Shown: positions 26,809 through 35,677 of the stretch, one piece after another
How positions within the stretch are numbered: position 1 is the first letter of the stretch
Layout of the letters: each line of letters opens with the position of its first letter
Source of the DNA: Salibacterium halotolerans
GTDB lineage: Bacteria > Bacillota > Bacilli > Bacillales > Marinococcaceae
Direction of reading: 5' to 3'
DNA: 64,000 nt
Assembly (NCBI RefSeq): GCF_900115625.1
Contig: NZ_FOXD01000013.1
Span: 40,703-104,702 of the forward strand
Position numbers and translations under genes: made by a program
Notes under the pieces: model-generated
What the model saw: only the letters and a program-made list of their open reading frames with translations
What the model was told of the DNA's origin: nothing
The model's database searches: none

Positions 26809-26895
26809 TTAGTAGATCCAGGCAGCGCCTACGATCACAAGCAGAATGAAAAGCACCACAATCAGCGCAAACTGCGAACCATACTCATATCCCAT
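26809..26895 (-). CDS. YjcZ-family sporulation peptide, copy 1
   Basis: This 28-aa ORF begins MGYEYGSQF and continues as a hydrophobic helix ALIVVLFILLVIVGAAW. The pattern (Gly/Tyr-rich head, then ALxVVLFILLxIVGAA) is that of YjcZ-family tiny sporulation membrane proteins. A GGAAAGGAGG site precedes it. It lies 24 nt downstream of a paralogue. Confidence 0.85.
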   Translation of the reverse strand: MGYEYGSQFALIVVLFILLVIVGAAWIY

Positions 26896-26919
26896 TATAT
26901 TTCCTCCTTTCCTCAGAAT

Positions 26920-27003
26920 TTAGTACCAGGCGGCACCTACGATAATCAGCAGAATGAAAAGGACGACAACCAAAGCGAAGCCGCCGTAATACCCTTTTGA
27001 CAT
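26920..27003 (-). CDS. YjcZ-family sporulation peptide, copy 2
   Basis: This 27-aa ORF begins MSKGYYGGF and then ALVVVLFILLIIVGAAWY. It is clearly paralogous to the adjacent 28-aa peptide; the two are probably co-transcribed. GGAGGTGG precedes the ATG. It is divergent from prsA. Confidence 0.85.
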   Translation of the reverse strand: MSKGYYGGFALVVVLFILLIIVGAAWY

Positions 27004-27152
27004 GTGACCACCTCCTAACACGCTTTCTGGGATATGTTATGTCAGAACCCCGCTCTTTGTTTAGGCTTTTCACCCGTTTTTTCTTTTTTTATCGTTTGTG
27101 GTATGATGTAGATTGTCTGAAAACGGGATATACCATGAGGAGGTGGAGGCTT

Positions 27153-28046
27153 TTGTATTTATCATTTCTTAAGATGGGAACGGCGGTGGCAGCTGTGTTA
27201 TGTCTGGCTTCCTGCACAGGCGGGGAACATGGTGGTGCATCCAAAGAAATTGTGCAGGTCAATGACACAGCCATCACCGAAGAAGCGTTGACAGCGGAAT
27301 TGAGGAAGCGTTACGGCCGGCAGGTCCTTCAGGATATGGTGCAGGGAAGAATCATGGATGATAAAGCCCGGCAGCTGGAGATAGGGTCTGAGCAGGTGGA
27401 GCAGGAATTACAGTCTCTCAAACAACAATACGGCGTGGAAACGGATGAAGAACTGCTTACATTGCTTCAGTCTCAGTTCCAGCTTCCGGTGCAGTCGATG
27501 GAATCCCTGAAAAACAGCGTATTGAAACCACAGCTTGTGCGCCGGCAGATGAACGAATCGGTAGAGCTGTCAGACGAAGAAAAACAGGCTTATTTTGAGG
27601 AGCATCAAGAAGAACTTGAATCCGTCTCGGCCCGTCATATCCTGGTCGAGGATGAAGAGACGGCTGCAACAGTGAAGGATAAACTCGCAGACGGCGGTTC
27701 TTTTGAAGAGCTGGCCGCTGAGTATTCAACGGACGGTTCCGCATCAAACGGCGGCGAATTGGGCTTTTTCAAACACGGACAGATGGTTGAACCTTTTGAA
27801 AAAGCAGCGTTTTCCATGAGTCCCGGCAGTATCAGCGAACCGGTGGAAACTGAATTCGGCTATCATATCATTGAAGTTCTCGACCGTAAAACAACATATG
27901 AAGAGCTCGAGGAAGACGTTGCCAAAGCAGCCCGCAGCGCTCGTATTCCTTCGCAACAGGAATGGATGCAGCAGCTGATGAATGATGCGGATATCCAGAT
28001 AAAAGATTCCATGTACGACGATTGGATACAGCTTCAAAAAGAGTAA
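27153..28046 (+). CDS. prsA: Foldase lipoprotein PrsA
   Basis: PrsA assists folding of exported proteins outside the membrane. The product is about 297 aa with a signal peptide ending in lipobox LASC. A parvulin (PpiC) domain lies in the middle (SARHILVEDEETAATVKDKL to EFGYHIIEVLDRK, roughly residues 152-245), flanked by N- and C-terminal helical regions. The TTG at 27153, about 10 nt from GAGGAGG, is preferred; an ATG at 27135 overlaps the ribosome site and an ATG at 27174 is a third option. It is convergent with yhaL and cssSR. Confidence 0.9.
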   Translation: MYLSFLKMGTAVAAVLCLASCTGGEHGGASKEIVQVNDTAITEEALTAELRKRYGRQVLQDMVQGRIMDDKARQLEIGSEQVEQELQSLKQQYGVETDEELLTLLQSQFQLPVQSMESLKNSVLKPQLVRRQMNESVELSDEEKQAYFEEHQEELESVSARHILVEDEETAATVKDKLADGGSFEELAAEYSTDGSASNGGELGFFKHGQMVEPFEKAAFSMSPGSISEPVETEFGYHIIEVLDRKTTYEELEEDVAKAARSARIPSQQEWMQQLMNDADIQIKDSMYDDWIQLQKE

Positions 28047-28093
28047 TCCTCCGGAATGAAAAAGATGCATGCAGACGAAATAAAACAGAAAAA

Positions 28094-28131
28094 CTCCCGG
28101 TTGTCTTTAGACGGTAACCGGGAGCATCTTT
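28094..28131 (+). terminator. Terminator of prsA
   Basis: A 9-bp stem CTCCCGGTT / AACCGGGAG is followed by CATCTTTT. Confidence 0.7.
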
Positions 28132-28209
28132 TGACTTTGGCTGGATGAGTGATCCTTTGGCCGGGTGAAAAACAGTTTTTTGCTTTGTTTTAAGCTTTGG
28201 AAAAAGCAT

Positions 28210-28470
28210 TCAGGAGGAGGCGCGCTTTTTCTCCCGTTCTTCTTCCATTCTGCGGATGAAAACCCGGCCTTCTTGTTCAATCCAGCGGTCTTCTTCTTCT
28301 TTTTCGCTTTGGCTTGTCTTCCACCACATGAAACCACTGAATACAATGCCGAGGCCGCTCAAAAGAACCCAGGATGGAACGGCGGTTATTCCTGCGAAAC
28401 GCTGCCACACAACAAGCAGAACGAACAAACCAATGAGAGTAAGCAGTACTTTTTTCGGTCGTTGATTCAT
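28210..28470 (-). CDS. yhaL: Sporulation protein YhaL
   Basis: An 86-aa protein with two hydrophobic segments (about residues 8-26 and 32-50). Its charged tail DRWIEQEGRVFIRRMEEERE matches the conserved YhaL C-terminus. The start chosen (28468-28470) is 5 nt from AGGAGG. yhaL is next to prsA in B. subtilis, where it is linked to sporulation; its mechanism is unknown. Confidence 0.82.
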   Translation of the reverse strand: MNQRPKKVLLTLIGLFVLLVVWQRFAGITAVPSWVLLSGLGIVFSGFMWWKTSQSEKEEEDRWIEQEGRVFIRRMEEEREKKRASS

Positions 28471-28532
28471 AAAGACCTCCTGTTCTTGTCCGGTTGTGTT
28501 CTCATGTGTATGCGTGTTTGTTTTCATTCATG

Positions 28533-29876
28533 TCAGGATTTCGGCAGATAAATTTGAAATTCCACCCCGTCCTCGAGATTTTCAACGCCGGCATGCCCTT
28601 GATGAAGTTCGGCAATACGGCTGACAATAGCAAGACCAAGACCAAACTGGCCTTTGTTTCCTTTACGAAACGGTGCAAACAGCGCGTTCATATCTTCTTC
28701 CTGAATCTGTTCTCCGTTATTGCGGACACGAATCAAAACATGATCACCGCCGCTGTCTTCCGCCGACATCCAAACCTTGTCACGGGCGTACCGCATCGCA
28801 TTTTCCACGAGATTTTCCATGAGGACCTGAAGATGTTCGGGATCGGCCGTCAAGGTCACATCCGCCCCTTGAATGACAAATGTCAGATCTTCCCGCTGCA
28901 TCCGGAATCGTTCTTCGATCCGGTAAGCAATGGATCCGAATACTTTCTCCTCGAGATTGATGGTTTCTTTCTGCAGGGTGTCAAGTTTGGTGAAATACAG
29001 CATGTCTTTGACCCGTTTATCCATCCGGTCCGTTTCATCAAGAATGACATTCATCGTATCTTCGAGATTGTCCTTTGGCAGTACTCCGTCTTTCACTGAA
29101 TGGGCGTATGTTTTCACGACCATAATCGGCGTCTTCAGTTCGTGGGAGGCATGCTGGATAAACGTTTTCTGCGACCGGTCGTAACGTATAAGGTTCTGGC
29201 GCATCTTCTCGAATTGATCGGAGAGCTTCTGGAAGTCTTCATCCCCTTCCCAGCGGATGGGCTCTTTCCAGTTCCGCTGGGCAATCTGTTCAAACCGGTT
29301 GCCGAGTTCGCGAAATGGCTGCCGCAGGTACCTTTTCAACCAGAAAGCCGGCAGCAGACTAAGTAAACTGGCAATAACAAGAAGATAAATCAGACGCTCC
29401 CACAGCCGGTTCACCATTAGGTCCCGGTACGTGTCCCACATAAAAGATATCTGATACGCCTCTTCCCCGTCGGATTGAATGCGGGTAATCACATAAAATA
29501 AGGTCGCGTCATTATAAGTCAGCTCATACCTTGCTCTCTGCTTCTCCTGATCTCCTGCATTCTGCACCATTTCTTTCAGCACATCGTCCGGTGGAATCGG
29601 TTCTCCCCGCTGTTCACCGTCCAGAAGAAAGACGTGCCCGACCGAACGTTCCGCTTCTCTTCGTTCGATAAAATTCATTTCCGACTGCGGCAGCGAAAAA
29701 TGCTCACTGAAAGGATTGGCCATACGTGCCTGCTCCTGTTCAATGATCCGATACGTTTCTTCGGTCAGCGTTCCTTTTATGGAAATGGGATAAACGATAA
29801 CGACGGTCAGTCCTACCAGAACAACGAGAGCGATAAATGAAAACCAGATACGCCGGGTCAGATTTACTTTCATCAT
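28533..29876 (-). CDS. cssS: Secretion-stress sensor kinase CssS
   Basis: Membrane histidine kinase that in B. subtilis senses misfolded exported protein and induces HtrA-type proteases. In 447 aa there are two membrane segments (about 12-31 and 161-180) enclosing a sensor region of about 130 residues, then HAMP, the H-box FIQHASHELKTPIMVVKTYA (phospho-His245) and the ATPase motifs ENLVENAMRYA and GQFGLGLAIV. The run ELKTPIMVV...SVKDGVLPK...L closely resembles CssS. Its ATG overlaps the cssR stop. Confidence 0.88.
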   Translation of the reverse strand: MMKVNLTRRIWFSFIALVVLVGLTVVIVYPISIKGTLTEETYRIIEQEQARMANPFSEHFSLPQSEMNFIERREAERSVGHVFLLDGEQRGEPIPPDDVLKEMVQNAGDQEKQRARYELTYNDATLFYVITRIQSDGEEAYQISFMWDTYRDLMVNRLWERLIYLLVIASLLSLLPAFWLKRYLRQPFRELGNRFEQIAQRNWKEPIRWEGDEDFQKLSDQFEKMRQNLIRYDRSQKTFIQHASHELKTPIMVVKTYAHSVKDGVLPKDNLEDTMNVILDETDRMDKRVKDMLYFTKLDTLQKETINLEEKVFGSIAYRIEERFRMQREDLTFVIQGADVTLTADPEHLQVLMENLVENAMRYARDKVWMSAEDSGGDHVLIRVRNNGEQIQEEDMNALFAPFRKGNKGQFGLGLAIVSRIAELHQGHAGVENLEDGVEFQIYLPKS

Positions 29877-30556
29877 GAGGATAAAATACGGTATCCATAA
29901 CCGTAGAGTGTTTCAAGATGAACGCGGGGCATTTTTTTGCGGACTCTGCGCACGACATCATCCACCGCCCGCTCTGATCCTACGTAATTCTCCCCCCATA
30001 CGCTCTCGATAATGGCTTCTCTTGAAAGAGCTTTGCCTATATCTTCTGTCAGAAGGAGAACAAGATCCATTTCTTTTGTGGTTAAATCGACCGGCTCTTC
30101 CAGGTTCTCCTGATCTGTTATAATGCGGGCCTCGGGGTCAATCAAATAATCGTTCAATTCAATCTTTTTGCTCTCCTGACTGCTGGAATCGTAGACACGG
30201 GAGAGAAGTTTTTTCGCCCGGATAAGAAGTTCCTGCGGAAGAAACGGTTTAGCCAGATAATCATCACTTCCCATTTCAAGGCCCAGAACCCGGTCAAGGT
30301 CCTGATCCCTCGCAGAAATAAAAATAACCGGCACATCACCTTCCTCTCCGCGGATTCCTTTCAGCACCTGATAACCGTCTGTGCCGGGAAGCATGATATC
30401 AAGCACCCACAAATGAGGCGGGTTCTGGACGGCTTCCAATGCATCGGCTCCATTGTCAAACACCGTCACCTCCCATCCTTCTTTTTCCATATAGGCTTTC
30501 AGCACTTCTGACAAATTCGATTCATCTTCCACTAAATACACGTGATAATTATTCAT
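29873..30556 (-). CDS. cssR: Secretion-stress response regulator CssR
   Basis: OmpR-family regulator paired with CssS, 227 aa. The receiver's phospho-acceptor is Asp53 (LWVLDIMLPGTDGYQVL), and the conserved Lys is in LAKPFLPQELL. The winged-helix output domain ends ETLYGYGYRILSS. Segments VPVIFISARDQDLDRVLGLE and RAVDDVVRRVRKKMP are near-identical to B. subtilis CssR as I know it. It overlaps cssS. This pair occupies the yhaM slot between yhaN and yhaL. Confidence 0.9.
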   Translation of the reverse strand: MNNYHVYLVEDESNLSEVLKAYMEKEGWEVTVFDNGADALEAVQNPPHLWVLDIMLPGTDGYQVLKGIRGEEGDVPVIFISARDQDLDRVLGLEMGSDDYLAKPFLPQELLIRAKKLLSRVYDSSSQESKKIELNDYLIDPEARIITDQENLEEPVDLTTKEMDLVLLLTEDIGKALSREAIIESVWGENYVGSERAVDDVVRRVRKKMPRVHLETLYGYGYRILSS

Positions 30557-30624
30557 TCATCCGATTCCTTTCCCGACAAGAATTTCGTTCATCATTCTGT
30601 CCCCGGATCACGTCCGCCCTCTGC

Positions 30625-33543
30625 TCAGAGCAGCGTACGGGTGAATGAACCCCGGACGGCCACCGTAATGTCTTCAGAATAAACATCGGCACTGCTGACT
30701 CCGGACGACGATGCAGGAATGTGATCACACGTAAAATATAAAATCTGTCTATGCGGCGACAAGGTTGTTAAAAGAGAAAAAACCATACTCTGCCGCTCCC
30801 TGTCAAAGTTAACAAATGGATCGTCCAAAATAAACGGCAGTGTCTGGTTGTGATGATAACTCTCTGCCAGAGCGAGACGAAGAGACAAATACAGCTGTTC
30901 AGCGGTACCACGGCTCAGCTCCTCCGGTGTAAAACGAAATCCGCGGTTGTCTTCGACGATAAACGTTTCTTCCCCGATAGGCGCAAACAATCGTTCATAC
31001 TGCGATGCAGTCAGATAGGAGAAATAGGAGGACGCATTTTGAATCACTTCCGGCTGCCGCTCTTTTTCATACATGGATTTTGCCTTGTTCAATACCTCCC
31101 GGGCCGCCCTGTATGTCTTCCAGTTTCGAGACAGGCGCTGCAGCTCGCCCTTTTTCTCTTCGTACTGCTGCAAAATCTGTTCATACGTCCCGCCTTCTTC
31201 CACAGTACGGATTTCCTGATTTATGGAAGCCAGCTCATTTCGGTACTGGTCTTCTTCATGTTCCAGGTCCTTTTCTGCTTCTTCCATGTTTTGTATAGCG
31301 TCATCCGGGTCACTGTCATCTGTTTCAAAAGTCTCGAACCACAAAGACGTCGTTTCACCCTCTGCCAGGGATTGACGCATCCTGTCCAGCAGCCAGTTTT
31401 CTTTCGTTTTCCAGTCATTGTACTGTCTTTTCGCCGCAGCCGCCTGCTTAAATTCTTCCCCGGACTCTACGCCGCATAGATGATACAAATTCTGAATCGA
31501 ACGTTCTGCCTGTTCTCTTCTTTTTCTGTAGTAGTGTCTTCGGCTTCTTACTGTTTCCCAGTCCCGGAGATCCTGCTCATACTGCTTTTCTTTTGCTTCT
31601 TCTTTTTCGACTATGTTCCATGCCGCTTGGATGGTACTTTCCACTGAATCTTCGGGAATGCCGATGGCGGCAGCCGCTTTTTCTGCTTCCTGTTCGATTC
31701 CAAACAGATACACCTCGAGCGTCTTCATTTCCTGTTCCACGGCTTCCTGCTGCTTCTTTTCTTTCTGCCATTCCTGTACGGCGGTGAAAAAACTCGGTGC
31801 CTGCAGAAGCGATCCGGGAGACGGGAAATAATACGTGCCGGTCCATTTCTCCATCGAGTCCAGCAGTTCCTGCCACTGTTCATCGGCTTTCTGTTTTTTG
31901 TCGAGTGCCGCCTGATACGTATTGGCTTCCCGGTCGTACTCCCATTGTTTCTCACGGATGGATGTCTCCAGACGCTGATCTGCGTCAAGTTCCGCTGTGT
32001 GCCCGGCTGCATCGTTGTCAGCTTCAGCAGCCTGACGGTTCACAGCGCGGAACTGCTGCTGCAGGATCCAGAGGATGGCAGCTGAAAATCCGGCGCCGAA
32101 CATAATGAGTCCCATCAGCCAATGTCCGCTTATCATTTCCCGCATACCTAGAGTAAAAAATATAACCGAGGCGAGCTGCAGCAGAAGCACCGGCTGCTGC
32201 CATACCGGACGCCCGTCTCTGTTTTCTTTCCGCTGTTTTTCGACAACTTCCGCACTGCGCTGTTTCTCCTCTTCAGAACGGCGGTGCCCGTCATGCGTAT
32301 CCAAATCTTTTTTCTGCAGCGCAAGCTGATCCTGATGCTCTTGAATCTGTTCCTCAAGCAGCCGGATCCGCTCCTGCAGTCCTTTTGCTCTGCCGCTGAG
32401 ATCATGCAGTTCTTCTTCAGCATTCATTGATGTCTGAGCTTTAGTCAATGCCGTCTCTTCCCTGATGCCAAGCCGGTGCTGTTTCTCTGCCAGACGTTTT
32501 TTGTGCTGAGCGGCTTCCTGCTGCAGCCGGTTATAATCATCGCTGTATTTGCGGTACAAGGGGAGCTTCTCTTTCAGGGCATAGACGCTGTCCCGGACAG
32601 ACCATATCCGCCGGTTCAAATCAGCCCCCTCACTCCGCGCGGCAATCTGCTGCTCAGCAAGCGCCTGCTCTTCTTCCTGGGAGCCTGCTTCTTTTCGCTG
32701 CTCATGATAAGCCGTACTCTGTTCTTCCCAGTCGAGCGATACGTGTTCAAACGGCTTCAGTGTCTCTAAATGATGATAGACCTCCTGTAAATCGCGATAC
32801 ACCAACAACAGCGTCTGTCTGCGCTGCAGCTGTTCTTTACGGGCGTGCAAATCCGCCTTTTTCTGTTTAAGACCGGCCTGTTTTTCTTCTACCTCATTCT
32901 TTTGACGGACAAGATGGTCATACATATCGAATCTTGCTTCCCATTCCCGCAGTTCTTTCTTTTTTTCATGAAGTTCCTGCAAAAGGGTGTTCATTTCAGG
33001 CTTCTGCCCTCTGGGTTTGTACAGTTGATCTAGACGCTGCTGCAGCTTTTTTTCAATGGAAGCAATATGTTTCGTGCCTGTCATGCCCGCTTCGTAAATG
33101 TACTGGTTTAAGTCGCTCCCTTTTAACTGCTGAATTTCTCCCAGTCCTTCCAGACCAAAACAGAAAATGCCCTGAAACATGCCGCGGTCGAGGCTTCCCA
33201 AAAGACCTTCCAGCCACTCTGCGCCGTGCTCTCTGCCATCACCGGTGTAAACGAGAACGTCTCCGGCTGATTTTCTGCCGGCTGTCCGCTCCACGACAGC
33301 CTGCGCTCCATCCTCCAGCCGTATGGTGATGCTCCCGCCGTGGCGGCTTCCTTCTTTCGGCTCATGGCGGCCGGCAAGTTCTTTTTTGCTTGGAAAACCA
33401 AACAGCACAGCCTGGATAAACGCGCGTATCGTGGATTTTCCCGTCTCATTCTTTCCCTGAAAAATATGAAAAGAGGAATCCACGGTTATCTTCTCATCGT
33501 GGAACCTGCCGAACCCGTAAATGTGGAGAGCTTCAATCTTCAT
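30625..33543 (-). CDS. yhaN: SbcC/Rad50-like ATPase YhaN
   Basis: An AAA/SMC-like ATPase of 972 aa, thought to pair with the YhaO nuclease in DNA end processing. Walker A is FQGKNETGKSTIRAF (about residues 29-42). Long coiled coils are interrupted in the centre by two hydrophobic segments (near 460-510). The C-terminal signature is LSRGTAEQLYLSLRLALAE with Walker B LPFILDDPFVNFD. The start at 33541-33543 follows GGAAAGGAG; the upstream frame extension is not supported. It overlaps yhaO by 11 nt. Confidence 0.9.
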   Translation of the reverse strand: MKIEALHIYGFGRFHDEKITVDSSFHIFQGKNETGKSTIRAFIQAVLFGFPSKKELAGRHEPKEGSRHGGSITIRLEDGAQAVVERTAGRKSAGDVLVYTGDGREHGAEWLEGLLGSLDRGMFQGIFCFGLEGLGEIQQLKGSDLNQYIYEAGMTGTKHIASIEKKLQQRLDQLYKPRGQKPEMNTLLQELHEKKKELREWEARFDMYDHLVRQKNEVEEKQAGLKQKKADLHARKEQLQRRQTLLLVYRDLQEVYHHLETLKPFEHVSLDWEEQSTAYHEQRKEAGSQEEEQALAEQQIAARSEGADLNRRIWSVRDSVYALKEKLPLYRKYSDDYNRLQQEAAQHKKRLAEKQHRLGIREETALTKAQTSMNAEEELHDLSGRAKGLQERIRLLEEQIQEHQDQLALQKKDLDTHDGHRRSEEEKQRSAEVVEKQRKENRDGRPVWQQPVLLLQLASVIFFTLGMREMISGHWLMGLIMFGAGFSAAILWILQQQFRAVNRQAAEADNDAAGHTAELDADQRLETSIREKQWEYDREANTYQAALDKKQKADEQWQELLDSMEKWTGTYYFPSPGSLLQAPSFFTAVQEWQKEKKQQEAVEQEMKTLEVYLFGIEQEAEKAAAAIGIPEDSVESTIQAAWNIVEKEEAKEKQYEQDLRDWETVRSRRHYYRKRREQAERSIQNLYHLCGVESGEEFKQAAAAKRQYNDWKTKENWLLDRMRQSLAEGETTSLWFETFETDDSDPDDAIQNMEEAEKDLEHEEDQYRNELASINQEIRTVEEGGTYEQILQQYEEKKGELQRLSRNWKTYRAAREVLNKAKSMYEKERQPEVIQNASSYFSYLTASQYERLFAPIGEETFIVEDNRGFRFTPEELSRGTAEQLYLSLRLALAESYHHNQTLPFILDDPFVNFDRERQSMVFSLLTTLSPHRQILYFTCDHIPASSSGVSSADVYSEDITVAVRGSFTRTLL

Positions 33544-34765
33544 CGGCTGTCTCCTTTCCCCACAGCTGCCACAGCAGCCGTTCTGCATCTTCCAGCACTT
33601 CCTTCGTCTCTTCTTCCCCGCCGGATGAAAGATACATTCCGGGTCCTGTCGGTTGATATAACACACTCCATGCATTCTCGAGCTGCTTTGGATCCTGTTT
33701 CAGCTCAGCGGCTGCCCTTGCGACGTCTCCGAGAAAATGGTTCTCCTTTTCCAGTTCTTCCTGCTGCAAGTCAGCCATGGTCGCATCCTCCATCCGGTAC
33801 ACATAAAAGAACGGACGCTCCGCCTCCCCGATTCTGTTCAAGGCATCCTGCAAGGCTTCTCTTTCCTCTTCCAGGTAATCGCTTAACATACCCTTTCCGG
33901 TCAGCGTTATGTCAAGCCAGAGTCCGGACGCGCCGGTGAATGTCCGCTCTGATATATCCCGCAGCACTTTGTCTGTCAGGTCATCAAAACCTGTGCAGTC
34001 TTCAATCGAAATCTCCAGTGCCGCAAACACAACCTGAGACACTGGGCAAAACGTCACCGCTGCGTCATCTTCATCGAGCTCCACGAGAGAATACCCTTTC
34101 TCCCCGGTTTCATTCCGATGCCGTCCCTGAATGTTTCCGGGATAGCTGATTCGTTCCGACAAAAATTGTCTTGTATGTATGTGACCAAGCGCCCAGTAGT
34201 CAAAACGCTTCGCTTCCAGTTCTTCTTTGAGAAACGGGGCGTAGGAATGGGTGCCGTTCTTTTCTTCCTCCCCGTGCAGCAGTCCGATATGAAAAGAAGC
34301 TCCCGGCTGCTTCACAAATTCCGATGCAACATTGTGCTGCGTTTTTCCTTTGTAGCTGCAGCCGTAAAGATGGGCAGCAGGCGTCCCGTGCTTATGAAAT
34401 ACTTTTACTTCCGGCTCCGTATCGAACACGTGAACGTTGTCCGGCCAGCCGGACGGCGCATACCGCCGGTCCACCGGATCGTGATTGCCGTAAATCAGAT
34501 ACACCTTGATATTTTGCTGCTTCAGCATTTCAAACTGCTGCTTCAAAAAAATCTGGTGTTTCAGGCTGCGGTTCTCCTGGTCAAACAAGTCTCCGGCGAT
34601 AATCAGAAAATCAACCTGGAGGGCTGCTGCATCCTGAATCATATGTTCCACCGCCCGGTCGATACTGTTTTCCAGCTGCTCCTTCAATCGTGGGTCCGCC
34701 CCTGCTCCAGCCGGGACAGCTGACCCGAGATGGAGATCGGCGGTATGGATAAACCGCAGTTTCAT
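33533..34765 (-). CDS. yhaO: SbcD/Mre11-like nuclease YhaO
   Basis: A metallophosphoesterase-type DNA exonuclease of 410 aa. The metal motifs are FIHTADLHLGS (about residues 5-15), AGDLFDQ, YGNHDP and GHIHTRQ. A C-terminal cap domain of about 130 residues follows. It overlaps yhaN, so the pair forms an Mre11/Rad50-like module. The gene lies downstream of an intergenic AAACGT array. Confidence 0.9.
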   Translation of the reverse strand: MKLRFIHTADLHLGSAVPAGAGADPRLKEQLENSIDRAVEHMIQDAAALQVDFLIIAGDLFDQENRSLKHQIFLKQQFEMLKQQNIKVYLIYGNHDPVDRRYAPSGWPDNVHVFDTEPEVKVFHKHGTPAAHLYGCSYKGKTQHNVASEFVKQPGASFHIGLLHGEEEKNGTHSYAPFLKEELEAKRFDYWALGHIHTRQFLSERISYPGNIQGRHRNETGEKGYSLVELDEDDAAVTFCPVSQVVFAALEISIEDCTGFDDLTDKVLRDISERTFTGASGLWLDITLTGKGMLSDYLEEEREALQDALNRIGEAERPFFYVYRMEDATMADLQQEELEKENHFLGDVARAAAELKQDPKQLENAWSVLYQPTGPGMYLSSGGEEETKEVLEDAERLLWQLWGKETADED

Positions 34766-34922
34766 CGTGTATTCCAGCCTTTCCTGTATCCTTTACTATG
34801 CCATTATATCACGAAAACGTGAACATACGGTCGTATAATTCATAAATGACAGGAAGACTACCTGCATAGAACAGGACGAGTTCCGGGCCACCGAAGAATG
34901 CGAAGCGGGTAAAAGGGAAGCG

Positions 34923-35070
34923 GCGTTTAAGTACCGGTTTTCGGTTCAAACGTCGTTATGCGCACGTTTCGATGACGTTTGTACGAGAAAAAAGAAGCCA
35001 AACGTAAGTATGGGAACGTCATGATTACGTTTAGAGGGGTGCGGGTACCCTAAACGTCACCATGAACGTC
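34923..35070 (+). repeat. AAACGT alternating half-site array, copy 1
   Basis: Half-sites ACGTTT/AAACGT alternate at 34923 (GCGTTT), 34948, 34975, 35000, 35027 and 35052. Centre distances are 25, 27, 25, 27 and 25 nt. The half-site extends to about TAAACGTNACYATGAAC; the pair at 35000-35032 forms a 13-nt stem with two mismatches. The segment 35000-35067 aligns with 61507-61574 without gaps, including an exact TAAACGTCACCATGAAC. It lies in the 440-nt gap between yhaO and a coat-like gene. Confidence 0.78.
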
Positions 35071-35120
35071 GATCTTCCTCAAATAAGAGCGAAGTTTTTT
35101 AACGAAGCGTTATACGATCC

Positions 35121-35166
35121 AAAAAAATTCCGAACGATCCACGAAGAAATCGTCCGGAATTTTTTA
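35121..35166. terminator. Terminator downstream of the Gly-Tyr-rich protein gene
   Basis: A 13- to 14-bp stem with one mismatch (AAATTCCGaACGAT / ATCGTcCGGAATTT) is flanked by A7 and T-runs, so it can act on both strands. Confidence 0.8.
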
Positions 35167-35207
35167 TCCCGTTCATGGTTTTGAGTCATATCCTGCTATG
35201 CGTTTAC

Positions 35208-35594
35208 TTAAAACAGCGTGGAAAGCGCAACGAGGCCGGTCAACGGCAAAACAAGCCGGCGGAAGCGCTCGCCCTGGCCGTATCCGCCGTATCCCCCATA
35301 ACCGCCATAACCGCCGTAACCGCCATAACCGCCAAAGTACTGCCGGTTCATATCCTGGTTTTTCGCTCCCCAGGGTGAATGATTTCCTCCCTGCCCCATC
35401 ATACCGGGATTCGACATCCCCTGCGTGTCCGGACCAGCCATGGGAGGTTGATTATTTTCCGGGACCAACATGTAAACATGGTTGTTATCCACGTTTTCCA
35501 TATATCCTTCAATCTGTTCGTTGTTGTTCATCTGCACCATCACGTAGCGTCCAATATTCTGTCTGCACAATTCATGCATCTGCATAGGGTTCAT
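35208..35594 (-). CDS. Spore-coat-like protein with Sm-like head and GGY repeats
   Basis: A 128-aa protein. Residues about 5-46 (GRYVMVQMNNNEQIEGYMEN, then VYMLVPENN) resemble short Sm-like barrels found in some Bacillus coat-associated proteins. A Met/Pro/Gly linker and five tandem GGY triplets follow (about residues 87-105), then a hydrophobic tail. The DNA of the repeat is a 9-nt tandem. The ATG at 35592-35594 is 11 nt from AAGGAGG; an upstream in-frame ATG lacks a site. Coat location is inferred, not shown. Confidence 0.6.
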   Translation of the reverse strand: MNPMQMHELCRQNIGRYVMVQMNNNEQIEGYMENVDNNHVYMLVPENNQPPMAGPDTQGMSNPGMMGQGGNHSPWGAKNQDMNRQYFGGYGGYGGYGGYGGYGGYGQGERFRRLVLPLTGLVALSTLF

Positions 35595-35677
35595 TTCAGC
35601 ATCCGCCTCCTTTTTCACAAGCATCTTATTCAGGAGCGCGGAAGGATGTGCAGCGGCGGACAGCCTGTGTGATGTGA

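Noticed and set aside
30896..31479. Plus-strand frames inside yhaN
   Set aside because: They result from the codon composition of the coiled-coil gene on the other strand.
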